Origin: Arachnopeziza araneosa
Lineage: Eukaryota > Ascomycota > Leotiomycetes > Helotiales > Arachnopezizaceae
Length of the DNA: 64,000 bases
NCBI GenBank assembly: GCA_003988855.1
Contig: QYAI01000023.1
Span: forward strand, 62,001 to 126,000
Reading direction: 5' to 3'
Of the stretch, positions 11,901 to 23,676 are shown piece after piece (positions within the stretch are counted from its first letter, which is position 1; the number at the start of each line of letters is the position of its first letter). The translations under genes and the position numbers were made by a program. The notes under the pieces are model-generated. The model was given only the letters and a program-made list of their open reading frames with translations, ran no database searches and was not told the origin of the DNA.

Positions 11901-12014
11901 GATTGAAGTTGATAGTAAAACGGGTGGAAGAGAAAGGAGAATTCCCAAGCTGCCAGAGCTGGTCAGGCTTGAAGTCGGTGATAATGATTCAACATGGTGG
12001 GAAACCGTGCGGCC

Positions 12015-12021
12015 TTATATA
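12015..12021 (-). promoter_or_regulatory. TATA box of the MFS transporter
   Basis: TATATAA on the minus strand about 115 nt upstream of the ATG at 11900, a plausible core promoter position. Confidence 0.5.
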
Positions 12022-12105
12022 GTGTTGCCTTTAATCAAAACATCTATGAGACATTGTATGGAGCTTGAGGATCGAAGTTCTCACATGAGAGGGATCGGAC
12101 AGGTC

Positions 12106-12174
12106 GCGGAGGGGGGAGGGGGTTGGGTTGGAGCCAAAAAGGAAATCTGGGGTAGTCTCGCTTACAATCTGGGG
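12106..12174 (+). promoter_or_regulatory. cluster of CreA-like SYGGRG motifs
   Basis: GCGGAG at 12106-12111 and CTGGGG at 12147-12152 and 12169-12174 fit the SYGGRG consensus bound by the carbon catabolite repressor CreA/Cre1. They lie 206-274 nt upstream of the sugar transporter start, where glucose repression would be expected. The motif is short, so chance matches are possible. Confidence 0.35.
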
Positions 12175-14850
12175 TTTTTTTGGGCAGTGATGGCGTTCTT
12201 GGGAGAAACTCTACTCTTCAGAATAACTGAGAGAAGAAATACCGCCGAGACAAGCGTTGGCCCTCTATTGGAAAAGGCACAGCTGTGGTTAGTCTCGAGC
12301 TGTATCTCGCTTCTTGTGGACTACCTAGTGGAAAACTTTCTTTTTGACTAAGGATTGTACGGGAAAAGCCAAAAGCCACAAGTCTCCTAGCTCAAGCGCC
12401 AAGAGCGCCAAGGGCGCCAGAGTGCGAGGTTGGGTGTCGGCCAAATGCTATTTCTCTCGCGGGTTTTCTCGCGGTTTCTTTCGGCAATTCTCTCGCCACT
12501 TGAAAATTCACGCCAATTCATGGTCTTGGGGTCTTCAACTTAAGCGTTCCGGGACTTGTGCAGCTGCTGCTCTTCATTCACAGACGACTGCAGACCCTGG
12601 TAGGATTCAAAGCTATCTCGGAGAGCTGAATTATTACTGTTGTATTGCTTGTCAAACATCATAAGCCTCTCCTAGTTACGCTCAGAGTCGCGAGAAATAA
12701 GCGGAGAATAAAATCGCACAGTACCTGAAACTTGAAGATTGGTCCCGTGTTCGATTCTTTGATAAGGTTTACATCGGATTTGGTGAATAAGGAGAATATA
12801 AGCGAGCTTTCATTGGAAGGTGGTTGTCTTTTTATCAGAATAAACAAACCATAGGGTTAATGACATGCTAAAACGCCTGCAAGCAATAATCGATAGTGAT
12901 AGCCATGACTGGTATCAGTTAAAATGTATATACTTTGAGGCATTATTTACCATATATATCGTGCTGCAATTGATGCTTTGGCATGGGGTGGCATTTTGCG
13001 GCGCCAATTGATTTTCTGAGGGAGCACAGGTCTTGGAAGGGCTTCTCGTGGAGGGCCTAGAGCGGAAATCTCTCTGCTTCAAAGCCGGAGCAGCACTTAC
13101 GGCTGCAGAACTAGCAAATGTCGCATTCTCTTTGTGTTTTTGGAATTGTTTGGCATAATCCACCGGGAAACGCTCGGTCTAGATCTGGGTTGAGGATGCA
13201 GATTACCATATTTGGGACATAGAAGAATTTCAGCTCTTTTAGGCACAGTTTGCTTGCAAGACTTTGCGTGAGTCTCCCGCAGCTACTAGGCCTCGCCGCT
13301 GCATAAATCACACGACGGGTAGTAGAGGTATAAGCTACGCTGACCTATCAGCTCTTCATTTCGGACCTTACCTCGTTAGCTCAACTCGCTTCGAAATAGG
13401 GTGAGCTTAGCGCTACACAACTTCATTAGCAGATCCCCATTATGATGAAAGAGGGCATCAGCTGAGCGCTGTTACAACCTCCCGCACCAGGGGCAGCTTT
13501 CTATGCGGCCTGAATCGCCTCATGTAGAGTGATAACCTGAGTTGGGCATTGCTAAAGCCCCTCCTCTAAGATATATCTTTCGATTTGGGATCGAGCAGAG
13601 TTCGGGCATAAACGAATGCCTCAACCTCATTGAGATTGCCTCTCGCAGACTGGCTGACCGACCCGGAGGGATCAGCCAACCAGCTGCCGAGATAGAACTG
13701 GCACAAGCTCCATCCCGAGGCTCGAAGAAGCTACATTCGTCTACCTGCCGTTGCCACGAGGTGGCCGGCTCCGGAGAGTAGTCCTGCTCCTGCACGGCAC
13801 AAATGTATTGTAATCCCATGTGCCCACCAGCCGTTGGCCAGAGCTTTCAGCTGGTCTTTGCTCGAAGCGCACATGCTTAAGTTGACATGGTCGGCGAGCA
13901 TGATGACGTCTATCTACCAGTGCCAGGAGGTTGGTACAAATATTCGGAGACCTGATAGATCCAGAGAGGTCTCTAGATATGTTGTGAGAAAGATTATTCC
14001 CCTGTCATCACGCCGAAGGAAGTGCTTTTCTTCAGTCTTGGAAAATCGTACGCGTTTGACTTTAGGACTGTATCAAAGTTGCCGTCTTCCGAAATGGGTT
14101 TCACGTTTGCTTTGATGTTTACTAAGCACGTAGCCGCTCTCTCTCCTATGCCAAGGGTCTACAAGATCGATCCCGTGATCATTTCCCCCCCCATGATTGT
14201 TGGTCTAATCTTGTTGTGAGAGGATCGATGAGAAAGTATCGTAACCAGCACATGCCCAACCCAAGTCTTGCGGTTCGATAATGGTGACACTTGGAATTGC
14301 TGTTTCAATTTAGAGAATATGAAGCTGTAATCCTCAATTTATCTGCCCGGGCTGAATCCCATACCTCGGCGGCAGACTGGGGCAAGGCGAAGCAATGCCT
14401 CTTGTATTTTAAGTTTTTTAACTGGTCCTCAAGAGGTGAGAGTTTCTCGAGTATATCTTTGACAGCTTGGCTGACTCAAGCTTTGGTGCATGCTGACGTG
14501 ATCACGAAACAAACAAATGGGTTTGGCCGGTTGAAAGCGAACCAAGGTTAGTGGGACACAGCCCCTGACTAGCCACAATCCTTCCGTGATGCACTAAATC
14601 ATTTCAGGAGAAATTCTGTAAGATGATTGGTTACTTTCTTGACATAAAACACAGTGGAACACAGACACAGGGATCCTAACGGCCTCTTTCTGCTGGGATT
14701 TATTTAATCTTTGCACCGTGTCCGAGCTGTTGTGATTACTCCTTGGTATCATCATCATCTTCTCGCCTCAAAATCAGGGGTAACTGCCGTCTTTGTCCTA
14801 TCCTTTTTTTGCTCACAATCACAGGTGTGAATTGCAGCCATTTGCAAAAA
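12175..14850. other. long intergenic region, no supported gene
   Basis: About 2.7 kb with only short overlapping ORFs on both strands (for example near 13520-13819 and 13834-14219) that show no recognisable domain. A short GCGCCAAG-type repeat occurs at about 12396-12420. It probably holds promoter sequence for the flanking divergent genes plus decayed DNA. Confidence 0.45.
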
Positions 14851-15696
14851 ATGACGTCTCCATTTCTGGGGATAATCGGAGTTGCTGTACTTTTTGTCCT
14901 CGCGTTTCTCCTCGCCCTATACCGCCGCCTCTACAGCGGGAAACATCTCCGTCCTGGCGAACGATCCACAATCTCACAAGCCGAGTATGAGCGCAATTTA
15001 AAAGAGCGGGATAGAAATTTATATGAAGAAGTTGAGCGACGTAAGGCTCAAGAAGAAATGACAACGAATGGAACTCCTGTTTGGTTTTCACGCTCTGTAA
15101 AGAGGGGAGATCTTAAGCATTGGGTTATCTATATAGACGGTACCAAATATGAGCTACGACGGGACGAAAACACACCAGGTGGATATAACTACATGGTTAC
15201 CACTGACCCTGAGTGGTCACTCAAAAATGAAATACGAGAGGCGACATTGACTACGAAATTTATACCGGAAGTGAACGAATTCTATATCTGTTTGATCGGT
15301 TGGACTTCCAAATCAGATTCTGAGCTGAGCAATATCAGCGCGGATGTAATGCGCCAATTTGGTTCATACCATCTCATTTGGAACAATTGCCAGGACTATC
15401 TGCAACAATTTGCGGATATTGTGATCGATCCAGATAAGAGGGCATTGGATTGGGGGTGGTTTCGCGAGCATGCGAAAACAGAGTACCAACTGCAGCAAAA
15501 ACTCCCTCCAACACCCCAAGTGGTCAGAGAACGGATGATCTCGAGCCAGATGCAGAACATGTCACAACAACAGAACATGCAGCAACAAAATATCCAACAG
15601 CAAAATTTTCTACAGCAGCAGCTCGGAATGAGTGTTGGTTTCAATGCACCGATGGCCGCACCACCACCACTGCCACCGCCAACGATGATGGGATAG
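14851..15696 (+). CDS. membrane-anchored LRAT/PPPDE-like (permuted papain fold) protein
   Basis: The frame opens earlier, but ATG 14851 (context CAAAAAATGA) is the first ATG and is followed at once by a hydrophobic anchor (GVAVLFVLAFLLALY), giving 281 residues. A charged helix leads into a globular domain with HWVIYIDGTKYEL (His90) and, 90 residues later, YHLIWNNCQDYL (Cys180). A His early in the first strands and an NC pair at the start of a later helix is the arrangement of LRAT, PPPDE and related NlpC/P60-like cysteine hydrolases and acyltransferases. The tail is rich in Gln and Met (QQQNMQQQN) and ends in a proline stretch (APPPLPPPTMM), suggesting a disordered region. Specific substrate is unknown. 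The fold assignment is inference from the two motifs. Confidence 0.75.
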   Translation: MTSPFLGIIGVAVLFVLAFLLALYRRLYSGKHLRPGERSTISQAEYERNLKERDRNLYEEVERRKAQEEMTTNGTPVWFSRSVKRGDLKHWVIYIDGTKYELRRDENTPGGYNYMVTTDPEWSLKNEIREATLTTKFIPEVNEFYICLIGWTSKSDSELSNISADVMRQFGSYHLIWNNCQDYLQQFADIVIDPDKRALDWGWFREHAKTEYQLQQKLPPTPQVVRERMISSQMQNMSQQQNMQQQNIQQQNFLQQQLGMSVGFNAPMAAPPPLPPPTMMG

Positions 15697-16389
15697 ATTT
15701 AAAGTTCACATACTGAGTTAGTTTGTGAACTCGGTTCAGATGGGTAAACTCGCTTGATCGAAGACTAGACTGGGCATAAGAATGCGAGGAATTTTCACAG
15801 CACAAAACAACAATTTCAAGCACCTGATATGGAACAGGGCCAAGTGACCCAGTTACAGCCGTCAGGCTAGGGAGCTCCGTATAGTAAAAGCACGGATCTA
15901 CTGGGAGCTGAATAGCACCTAGGTATATACGGGTTTTCAGCTTCTCTCATTAGCTTAGCGGTCAGGAATACTCACAAACAATATGAAATAAATTCCAGCC
16001 AAGGATATGTATGACGTATAGTGTGACCAACAACTAATAAAATACCAAATTTAACTGGATAACTCCGACGATAACAATTCTTAGTGGAAATCCTATTTTA
16101 ATTTCTGTAAAGGTCAAATACTTGACTTATTGTCATTTTCTTGACTGACTCACCAGACAGAAGTATCTACCACTTTTCCAAACTTCCGCAAACCAGCAAC
16201 AGAATATTGAGTTCTCTATGACTCGCCAAGTAACTATATTTTACATAAACCTCCATAAATATCGGCAATGTATACCTAACAGCTCCTTTAAACCAAAAAG
16301 AAGACGTCAAGTAAGGTATATACAAGAATCGTTTCCAGAAATACACCAACTTGATTCTTATCCTCGAAGATATTTTCAATCTGAGGATA
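15697..16389. other. intergenic, AT-rich
   Basis: 3' flank of the LRAT-like gene and decayed sequence downstream of the oxidoreductase remnant. No gene is supported. Confidence 0.45.
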
Positions 16390-16725
16390 ACAAGCAAATC
16401 TGTATCTTGGCTATTCCGCTCGACACAATCCCAGCATGTGAAAATATTTTGCGGATCAGTCTCTTGTTTTATCTTGAGCAAACGACCATAATTCGCACCC
16501 CAAAAGGCGGTTAGCACATCTGTTAGAATAATATTCTCTTTACCAGCTAGGTACTTTATCACCACCGAAAGATGAGATCAATGTACCATCCGCCTCATTC
16601 TGATCGGCGCCTCCATCCTCTCCAGGAACCAACTCTCTCTCGATTTCTGCCGCCTGATGCGCTGTCCTAAAAGCCTGATTCGTTATCTCCACACCAGCTC
16701 TTTTTTCGAAGTGGGAGACAGGCAA
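16390..16725 (-). pseudogene. C-terminal remnant of a berberine-bridge (BBE) FAD oxidoreductase
   Basis: On the minus strand, AFWGANYGRLLKIKQETDP followed by IFTCWDCVE is the conserved C-terminal BBE block of FAD-linked oxidoreductases of secondary metabolism. Just upstream, GGADQNEAD corresponds to the conserved NEAD that precedes it. A possible intron of about 57 nt (GTACAT to TAACAG) would join the two parts. The FAD-binding N-terminus, covalent flavin-attachment region and substrate domain are absent in the next several hundred bases. The remaining coding sequence is a short fragment, so it is called a relic. It could mark a lost secondary-metabolite or alkaloid-type oxidation gene. Confidence 0.75.
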
Positions 16726-17055
16726 TTCGGATCAACCTTCAGCCGCTTCAAGCTGGTTACAACCTTAGGCATCTTCCATGGTAGACATAAAAGAAGTATA
16801 GACTTTTGAAAACCAAGAACCTATTCATTCTCTATGCCAGGTAGTTTGGCTTATCTACTTAGGTAGCTACGAGGTTCAGACTTGGAACTGTTGGTTTGCA
16901 TGCTTACACTATTTGAAACCAGCCTAGAGCTTTATACGGAGGATTTTAAGAGCATAGAGAAGTAAAAAAAAGGTCTATCAACGTGCACGTAGACAAAACA
17001 ATAAGTATAATAAAGCTAAGCCAGAGCAGGTTCAACTTTCTGGCAGGAACTCTAT
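16726..17055. other. intergenic, no gene seen
   Basis: AT-rich stretch between the BBE remnant and the stop of the large membrane protein gene. No motif was noticed. Confidence 0.4.
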
Positions 17056-19125
17056 CTACGCAACATGATTCAGCCCCATATCAGCACTGGAAGGCAATCT
17101 AGCAGGATAAGCTTGTTGACTCTGCCGTCGATGCCAAAATGGACTGGATGGAAATCCCGAACTCCTCCTTGCCGTTCGCAGATACCTGCTCCTGTATCGC
17201 AGAGGTGTGAATAGCGTTATAGCTGTAGTAGAAATGCTGCGAACCTGCTTCCAGATTCCTGAAAAATTGTCAAGCATTGCCAAAATCCTTAGATGCTTTA
17301 TGAGTCTGCGTAGTGATGGTTGGAGATGATCGCACACATTGTGCAAACTTTGGAGAGCCGAAGATGCTAGGCATCCCGATGAGGTGTAAGCACTTGTAAG
17401 GGTTTTTGACACTTTGAGCCAATTTTGGGTAAGCTCGGTGCTGAAACTGAGGATGCAAATGCATAAGAGGCCTGTAATAGTTGCCATAAGTCCAATGAAG
17501 TCGACGTTGGTATAGTTATCGTCCACAAGAAAAACTCTGTTTTTGTAGTCTGATTCACGTGACTTGGTAGTTGAGCTGCGAGAGGCTGGATTTGGTTGCT
17601 TGGGCCTTGCAACGCCCGGTGGTGGTACTGGATGGGAAATCGCAGCCCTGCTTTGTGTGAATGGGTAGTATGGGTCAGGATTTTGCATGCCCAAGGATGC
17701 TGTTGGTTGTCCTATATATAGAGAAGCGAGTACCGCAAACCTTGCCCGAAGAAGAGAAGTCTCAAACCAAGCTTTGACATCCGCAATCCACTGTTCGGTT
17801 GGATGAACGTGAACCGTTTCCGGTGAGTGCATGGAAATCAGAAGGACCTGAAGTCCCCTACCTTCCTTCAGATATCTATTGACTGAAGCAGCTTTGGTAA
17901 GTCCTTGATAAAGCACCCAGAAATCGTGGCGCAATGGCGTTGAAGGTTGCCTTTGAAACATTCCTGATGACGTCCCCCAGTCTGCACAGTTCCAAGGCTT
18001 CTCAATAGAACAATATCGAAATTGCTCTATACAACCTAGAGCCGTAGCTTCATAATCTGGTATCCACCAGCCTGAATGCCTTGCTTTGCGATGAGAGGAA
18101 TATAGCGGATCGTCTACTGGCGCCTCTGACCGATGCTGCGAGCCACCTGCCCGATACACAAAAACAAGCGTGTCTCCGTTGTTCCTAGCAAGATAAGGGT
18201 GAGTGATACTGGAACCCCCTCCTACATTTGAGAAAAACACAACGCTGGATTCTGGTAACCCGGAACGGCCCTCGGAGTATGGTTCATTTGCAGTCGACAG
18301 TTTAACCACCCAACCTGCCCCCTGATTCCCAAAATCAAGATAGTTTCCTAAAATGGGGTCTGCTTGGTGTATGAAGTTATCTAGATTGAGAGGTGCGCAG
18401 GTGAGCCGATGGTCGAAGTTCATTTCAAGGTTGCTATTAATCCCATAATCTCGAAAGGTAAGACCTAAGTGCTCAATCTGCACCGCACTTACGTTCTGAA
18501 GACAAGAACCTGGCTCGAAGGGGCAAATTTCCGGCCGGGTAACTTTCAGATACGGTCGGTCTCCTATTATTCGGACTCGCTGATCGCATGGTGGGATGAA
18601 GTCAAGGCTGTTAGATCCATCGAACCAGCATCGCTTGAAATAAGTATCGGCGGATATGCTAGACATGAGATAGGTAGGCAGTTGCCACCCCACGGGGTGT
18701 GACCCGTGAGACAGCACAATAGTTGATCCAGATCCACCAGTCAAATAAAAGGGAACAATGACGCCTAAGATAAGGAACAGGATAATGTTGATGATAGATA
18801 AGATTCCAAAGCAAGGCGACACCGCTGTCATAGATCCTTCAAGATGTTGTTGTTGCGATATCAATATTTTGATGGCTTTTACTTGAGTGAGACTATGCAG
18901 TGGCGACTCTGCTTCATGCGGAAGTTGTATTGGTCTTGACAAGCGCAACGTGAATTTTCGCACAAAACACCAAGATCTGATTTGTGTATATGCTATAAAG
19001 ACACTGATAAAACCCGTCAGAGCTAGGTTCTCAGTTGAAGTGAGCGTCAGTGTCAGCTGCTGATAAGGAGGGAGGTCGTAATTTCTCCAAAGGTTCCGAT
19101 ATATATCATTAGCATCTTGAGACAT
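17056..19125 (-). CDS. large fungal membrane protein of unknown function
   Basis: One uninterrupted frame; the first in-frame ATG is at 19125 (MSQDANDIYRN), giving 689 residues, because the upstream extension starts only from GTG. At least three membrane segments are visible: LALTGFISVFIAYTQI near the start, ILSIINIILFLILGVIVPFYL around residue 110-130, and LMATITGLLCICILSF near residue 560. Between the second and third lies a roughly 430-residue region with many Cys and Trp and GSGSTIVLSHGS after the membrane exit, probably extracellular or lumenal. The C-terminus is basic and Ser-rich. This topology (TMs, big outer domain, late TM, short tail) is typical of an uncharacterised ascomycete membrane protein family. 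No enzyme motif was recognised. Confidence 0.7.
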   Translation of the reverse strand: MSQDANDIYRNLWRNYDLPPYQQLTLTLTSTENLALTGFISVFIAYTQIRSWCFVRKFTLRLSRPIQLPHEAESPLHSLTQVKAIKILISQQQHLEGSMTAVSPCFGILSIINIILFLILGVIVPFYLTGGSGSTIVLSHGSHPVGWQLPTYLMSSISADTYFKRCWFDGSNSLDFIPPCDQRVRIIGDRPYLKVTRPEICPFEPGSCLQNVSAVQIEHLGLTFRDYGINSNLEMNFDHRLTCAPLNLDNFIHQADPILGNYLDFGNQGAGWVVKLSTANEPYSEGRSGLPESSVVFFSNVGGGSSITHPYLARNNGDTLVFVYRAGGSQHRSEAPVDDPLYSSHRKARHSGWWIPDYEATALGCIEQFRYCSIEKPWNCADWGTSSGMFQRQPSTPLRHDFWVLYQGLTKAASVNRYLKEGRGLQVLLISMHSPETVHVHPTEQWIADVKAWFETSLLRARFAVLASLYIGQPTASLGMQNPDPYYPFTQSRAAISHPVPPPGVARPKQPNPASRSSTTKSRESDYKNRVFLVDDNYTNVDFIGLMATITGLLCICILSFSTELTQNWLKVSKTLTSAYTSSGCLASSALQSLHNVCDHLQPSLRRLIKHLRILAMLDNFSGIWKQVRSISTTAITLFTPLRYRSRYLRTARRSSGFPSSPFWHRRQSQQAYPARLPSSADMGLNHVA

Positions 19126-20761
19126 TTCTGTGTTATCCCTGTAGCATTCGAGAGGATCGAAGATTTCCAGAACTGTGATAGAGAATGCGTGTACTTGACT
19201 CAAATTCAGGGAAAGGAGAATGGATTGAGAGGCCACGGATAAAAGGCTTTGCGAGGTATATACCAAAGTACGAAAGATAATACAGAGATATTGAAGAAAG
19301 TGTAAAGAGAGAGCAACTAAGTACTTTTTCCAGAGCTGCTGCACAGAAATTGTACTGGCATGGAGGGAGAACAGAGAATAGCATTGACGAAATATACCGC
19401 CGATAGCATTTAGACTGTCGTTTAATACTTATGGTCACTGAAGACACTGCTCTGCAAACCTCTTTTGCCAAATTTGCCATCTGCGGGTATTCATCCGTTA
19501 ATATACCCCTATTACTTAACAGGCGAGGCTGACTACTCAGTGTTCTTGTCGAACCCTGCCGAATTAATTTCAATATGTTAATACGGGACTTTTCAAATGT
19601 GACATTTAGGCAAGAACAAACAAGTGGTGTGGAGGTTGAGTACTGCAGAGATTTCGGCCCCCAGAGTTGAAATCCTTACTGGGGATTAACGATATCTCAT
19701 GCCAATAGCACTAAGCAACGAGTGGTCCTTCAAAATTGACAACTTGACTTCTCTGTCCCTGCTACATTGTGAGATATAAAAAGATGAAAGTTCAACCCGA
19801 GAGTGGTGGGGGCGAGAAAATTAAGAAGGCGCGGGTCCTTCTTCCCACACACCGATGACTTACCTCAATAAATGAATCGTTTCTTAATTTCTTAACGAGC
19901 ATTTTGTGTGAATGATTTTTGTTTCGGGGTTGTGTTTTCGAAATTTTTCATTTGGGATTCTCTCACGTCTTTCCTATACTATTTCTGTTCATCTAGCTCG
20001 GTGTGTTCGTTTTTACCTTATGAAAACTATTCTCCTTGCTTGACACGAACTCAAGCAAGATGGCATTGATTGATGTTTGGTGTTAGGACCATGAGACATA
20101 TTTCTAGGGGTGAAAGTTTTGAAAGAGGAGAAGAAAAGGACTCGTCCTACTATCAAGAATTCGCAGTTAAGTTCATCGCTGCCTTGAAGCTGGTGAGAAA
20201 TCTGTCAGCTTATCAACTGTAAGTGGCAGTCATCCGTGGCATTATTTGAATTGAATTGCTTGGATTCTCGTTTCGAGCTACTCGATAGCGAACGGCAGCA
20301 AAGTTCTCTTTGAATGAAATCCCCCGCCTATAGCGTAACGAAACCTATTTTCACAAAGATCCTGTTCGAGATCCTTGGGAGCCTCATTAGGCCCCCAGGA
20401 ATACTTGTTACGCTTGACAAAAATAACATAATGCGTTAATATAAGGCTTTGCTAGTTGAGTGGATACTGTTCAGGCTGTTCAGGGCTTGCTCAGGGCTTG
20501 CTTAGGAGGTGCTCAGGTTGCTCAGGTTGCTTAGGTGAGCTAACTGAGGGTGAGCCAAGAGTGACGAGCGCCTAAGCAAGAGTAGCAGGCTTACTAACTT
20601 TATACGGCATTCATGATTTAGGATACCGTATCGGGCAGGTTTCGCTTCGGGTGAATTTCGCTTAGGTCTAATCCAATATGTGAAATTTCGTGCCCTAATC
20701 TGACTTCCACGTAAGAATATCATCCATTATCTCTTCTCAGTACTTTCCCAGTATGATGCTT
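19126..20761. other. long intergenic region with GCTCAGG-type repeats
   Basis: No gene supported. At 20468-20535 short direct repeats of GCTCAGG, GCTTAGG and GTTCAGG lie in tandem. A related element (TTAGGTTGCTCAGG) recurs at about 28980. The first part is upstream sequence of the membrane protein gene. Confidence 0.5.
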
Positions 20762-22805
20762 TCAGTTGCGCACAATCAATCCTTCAGTTCGACCTTTCAA
20801 TTCCGCCTTCTGCACGTGTTCCTCCCCCAACTTCTCTCCACCATCCCCCAACTTCACCGACCACCTCAGCAAGTTCCAATCCATCTCATCAGGATTCTTC
20901 CCTTTACCACCACCAAAGATTGATTTCTCCAATCGATCAATATCAGCCTTCCTCCCTCTCGACTGAAGGAACATCATCGTCTTGACGTAAGCGCTATCCA
21001 GCGCGCCCGAGATCCACGCGTGGTGAGCACTCAAAGCCTCTCCACACATGGCGAATTTTTTGTTGCAGAAGAGCTCATTGAAGGCTGGGTAGACATTTTT
21101 GAACTGCCCAGGGCCGAAGAGAGCGAATGCGCCGCCGGTCCAGGGATCGTGCTCCCATGCCCACGCGTGATGGCTCATGTAGTTGTCGGAGAGCTCTGTG
21201 AACGTTGGAGCGTTTGGTCGACCAGCCCATAGCTTGACAAGGTTCTGAAAGCAGAGAGTTACGATGTGATCGGTCTTGCTAGGAGCTTGCTTAGTGTAAT
21301 CCGGGACGAGCGAGGCCATCCGGGTAGCATCCTGAGCCCAGGAGTATGAGACCATGAGCACTGCTGGTTTGCCCTCGCCGTCATTCCAAGAAGGATAAAC
21401 TACGTTGCTGATAGGCAAGTCACTCGAAGAGACGCCTCCGTAGATCTTGTGATCGTTGTTTGGATCTTTTGGATTCCACCAGGCGTTTTTGAACCTGATG
21501 GCAACTTTTGTTGCGCGGTCGTAGCTCAGAGAACGAATACCTGTGAGGATGTGATCTGGGAGCTTGAGATCTTGAAGGTCCATCTGCTGGAGAGGTCCCA
21601 TAGCAGTAGTATTAAATACCATGTCGTACTCCTCAGGTGCTTGGCCAGCAACAGTGACACTGATCTTACCAGTCTCTTTGTTGTCGGACAATTTTACCAC
21701 AGGAGAATTGATGTTTACTTTGATTGACGAAGAGTTGGGACTTGGCCAGCTAGTTGAAGCGATGAGGTTTTGCATGGCGTCTGTCACCTTCTGCATGCCT
21801 CCTTCGACACGATGCCAAGGGTTTGAGCCAGCAGCCCCAAAGTCGGCATAATCTATGACAGTCTCGGTGAAAGATTGGTCAAAGAGGCCAGTTGACCTAG
21901 TTCAAAGTGAGTCATTTTAAGCAATCCAACAATAGGAAAAGAGAGACTTACGTATCAGATATTTCAGCAGTTGCTGTGTCGTCATAGTTCCAACTTGTTT
22001 GGTATGTTAGCTGAGAAGCATTTCAGTCTGACTATCCAGTGACAAGACTTACTGGGGAGAAGGAGCACCTTCGCTCTCCGGCCCTGCCATAAGGAATGAT
22101 CTCGTGGAAAAGTTATCTTTAATCCCGCTCAACCACTTCGCCAGTGCAGAGTCAAAGTCGGTCATGAAACTAGCGACGATAGGATCCATGAATGTAGTGA
22201 ATTTTTTATTGTTGCTGCCAAGAGTAAGTATGACTTCATCAAGTAGTTTATATCGACTCACGGTCCCTTGGAATTTTGATACCAATAGCACATCGGGGTA
22301 TCTTTGTTGTTGTACACATATTCTGCAACATCGAGGCCAAGCCCATCTTTCTTATCACCGAAGAACTCGAGTGTCCTAAGAAACTTTAGGCCATTCGTCA
22401 AAATAGAAAAACAAAGGCTTACTGCTTCATCCATGGAATATCCGGGATCCTCATAGCGCCGATATCGTAGTAATTGTGATAATCTGGTCCGCCGGGAAGG
22501 TCATATGTGTAGCAACGACCCCCAACACGGTTATTAGCTTCCAAGATATCGACGTTTTTGATTCCTAGGTACTTCAGCATCATTGCAGTGTAGAGACCAG
22601 ATACACCAGCTCCGATGATGCAAATGCGACCATCGTAAGGATTTGGATCTGCCCTATGACCCGGGAGTAGTGGGGCTGCTGGGAGAGTGTCGTAGCTTTC
22701 CCCGTTTTTATCGTTCAGTTTAGCAAGCAGATGCTGGTGTAGGATATGCTTCGCATACGCGGCACGAAAAGAGAAGGATGGATCATTTGTGTTGGTAGTA
22801 CTCAT
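20762..22805 (-). CDS. flavin-containing L-amino-acid/amine oxidase, five exons
   Basis: Exons 22423-22805, 22262-22375, 22053-22214, 21952-21993 and 20762-21896 are joined by introns of 47, 47, 59 and 55 nt with good GTAAG/GTGAG donors, giving 611 residues. The N-terminus contains the FAD dinucleotide-binding motif ICIIGAGVSGLYTA (residues 61-74), the downstream acidic residue in ILEANNRVGGR and the RxGGR motif of the amine oxidase superfamily. Near the C-terminus WAWEHDPWTGGAF and GEALSAHHAWISGALDSA match the flavin-proximal region of fungal L-amino-acid oxidases. The enzyme should oxidatively deaminate L-amino acids to keto acids, ammonia and hydrogen peroxide. A start 21 codons upstream (22868) is possible; ATG 22805 has A at -3. 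No clear signal peptide is visible. A Zn2Cys6 regulator gene lies about 870 nt upstream on the same strand. Confidence 0.9.
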
Positions 22806-23676
22806 CTTAGTAGTACCGCCGTTTGCAGTGAAAGTAATTTGAGGTCGTGCTAAGAATGACAGTCGCACAGTCCGTGTCCCAGTAACGAAAACGTTTCAAT
22901 CAACCGCATGTATTTATAGGTTGTGCATATTACTCGCTTCGAGGATCAGTGAGAGAAAGCGAAAATCTATGCAGGTTGCTTCAGATAAGGAATGAGAGCG
23001 CGGGGAAACTGGAGGCGGGCTGAGAGTTCGTGCAGCCTTGTGTATTTGGAGCGGCAGATCGCGTCCAAGTCCAATCGGTATCAGTTCCGGTATTTCTCTC
23101 AGCGAGCCACATGAAAACGAGCTGCTTCGCGTGGGCATGAGATGAGATGCAGTGCATGTTCCCTGGCGAAGGTCAACTGGTCATGGCTCTGCATGGCGGG
23201 CCGACGCGAGGTTGTGGCGAGCTGAAGCTGCATCAGCAGAATGAATCCATCCAATAATAGCCGTCTCCGCTCATTGCTTCAAGCATTATCTACTCAAAAG
23301 ATATGAGGTGCTCACCGCTCTTGGATCGTCATCCCCTGAGTGAGCATGTGCATGTCCATGTGAGACGGTATCGCAGCTCCCAACGGCTCAACTCCTTGGG
23401 CATGCTTTAATCTCTATGTAATGGTGACTGCAGCCACAGATGGGGAAGCGTGTCCTTGACTTTAATTTTAATTTGAATCATTTGAACTTTCTCAGTGTAA
23501 CGAAACTAATGTAAACAATTGGAGTTTGCGGAGAAGAAGTGTCTTAGATGGTCATCGACATTGTCTTAAATACACGAACACTAATTAGACGCCAAATTTG
23601 GACCTAGAAAAAGTGATTTGAGAACTAAGGCGATCAAAATTCAAGATGGATTCCGCAAGTCCATGTATTACCGCAC
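22806..23676. other. promoter region of the amino-acid oxidase
   Basis: No gene seen. It contains the oxidase promoter and the 3' flank of the Zn2Cys6 gene. Confidence 0.45.

Noticed and set aside
13520..14219. Short ORFs on both strands in the 12-15 kb gap
   Set aside because: No domain, no splice-supported extension and conflicting strands.
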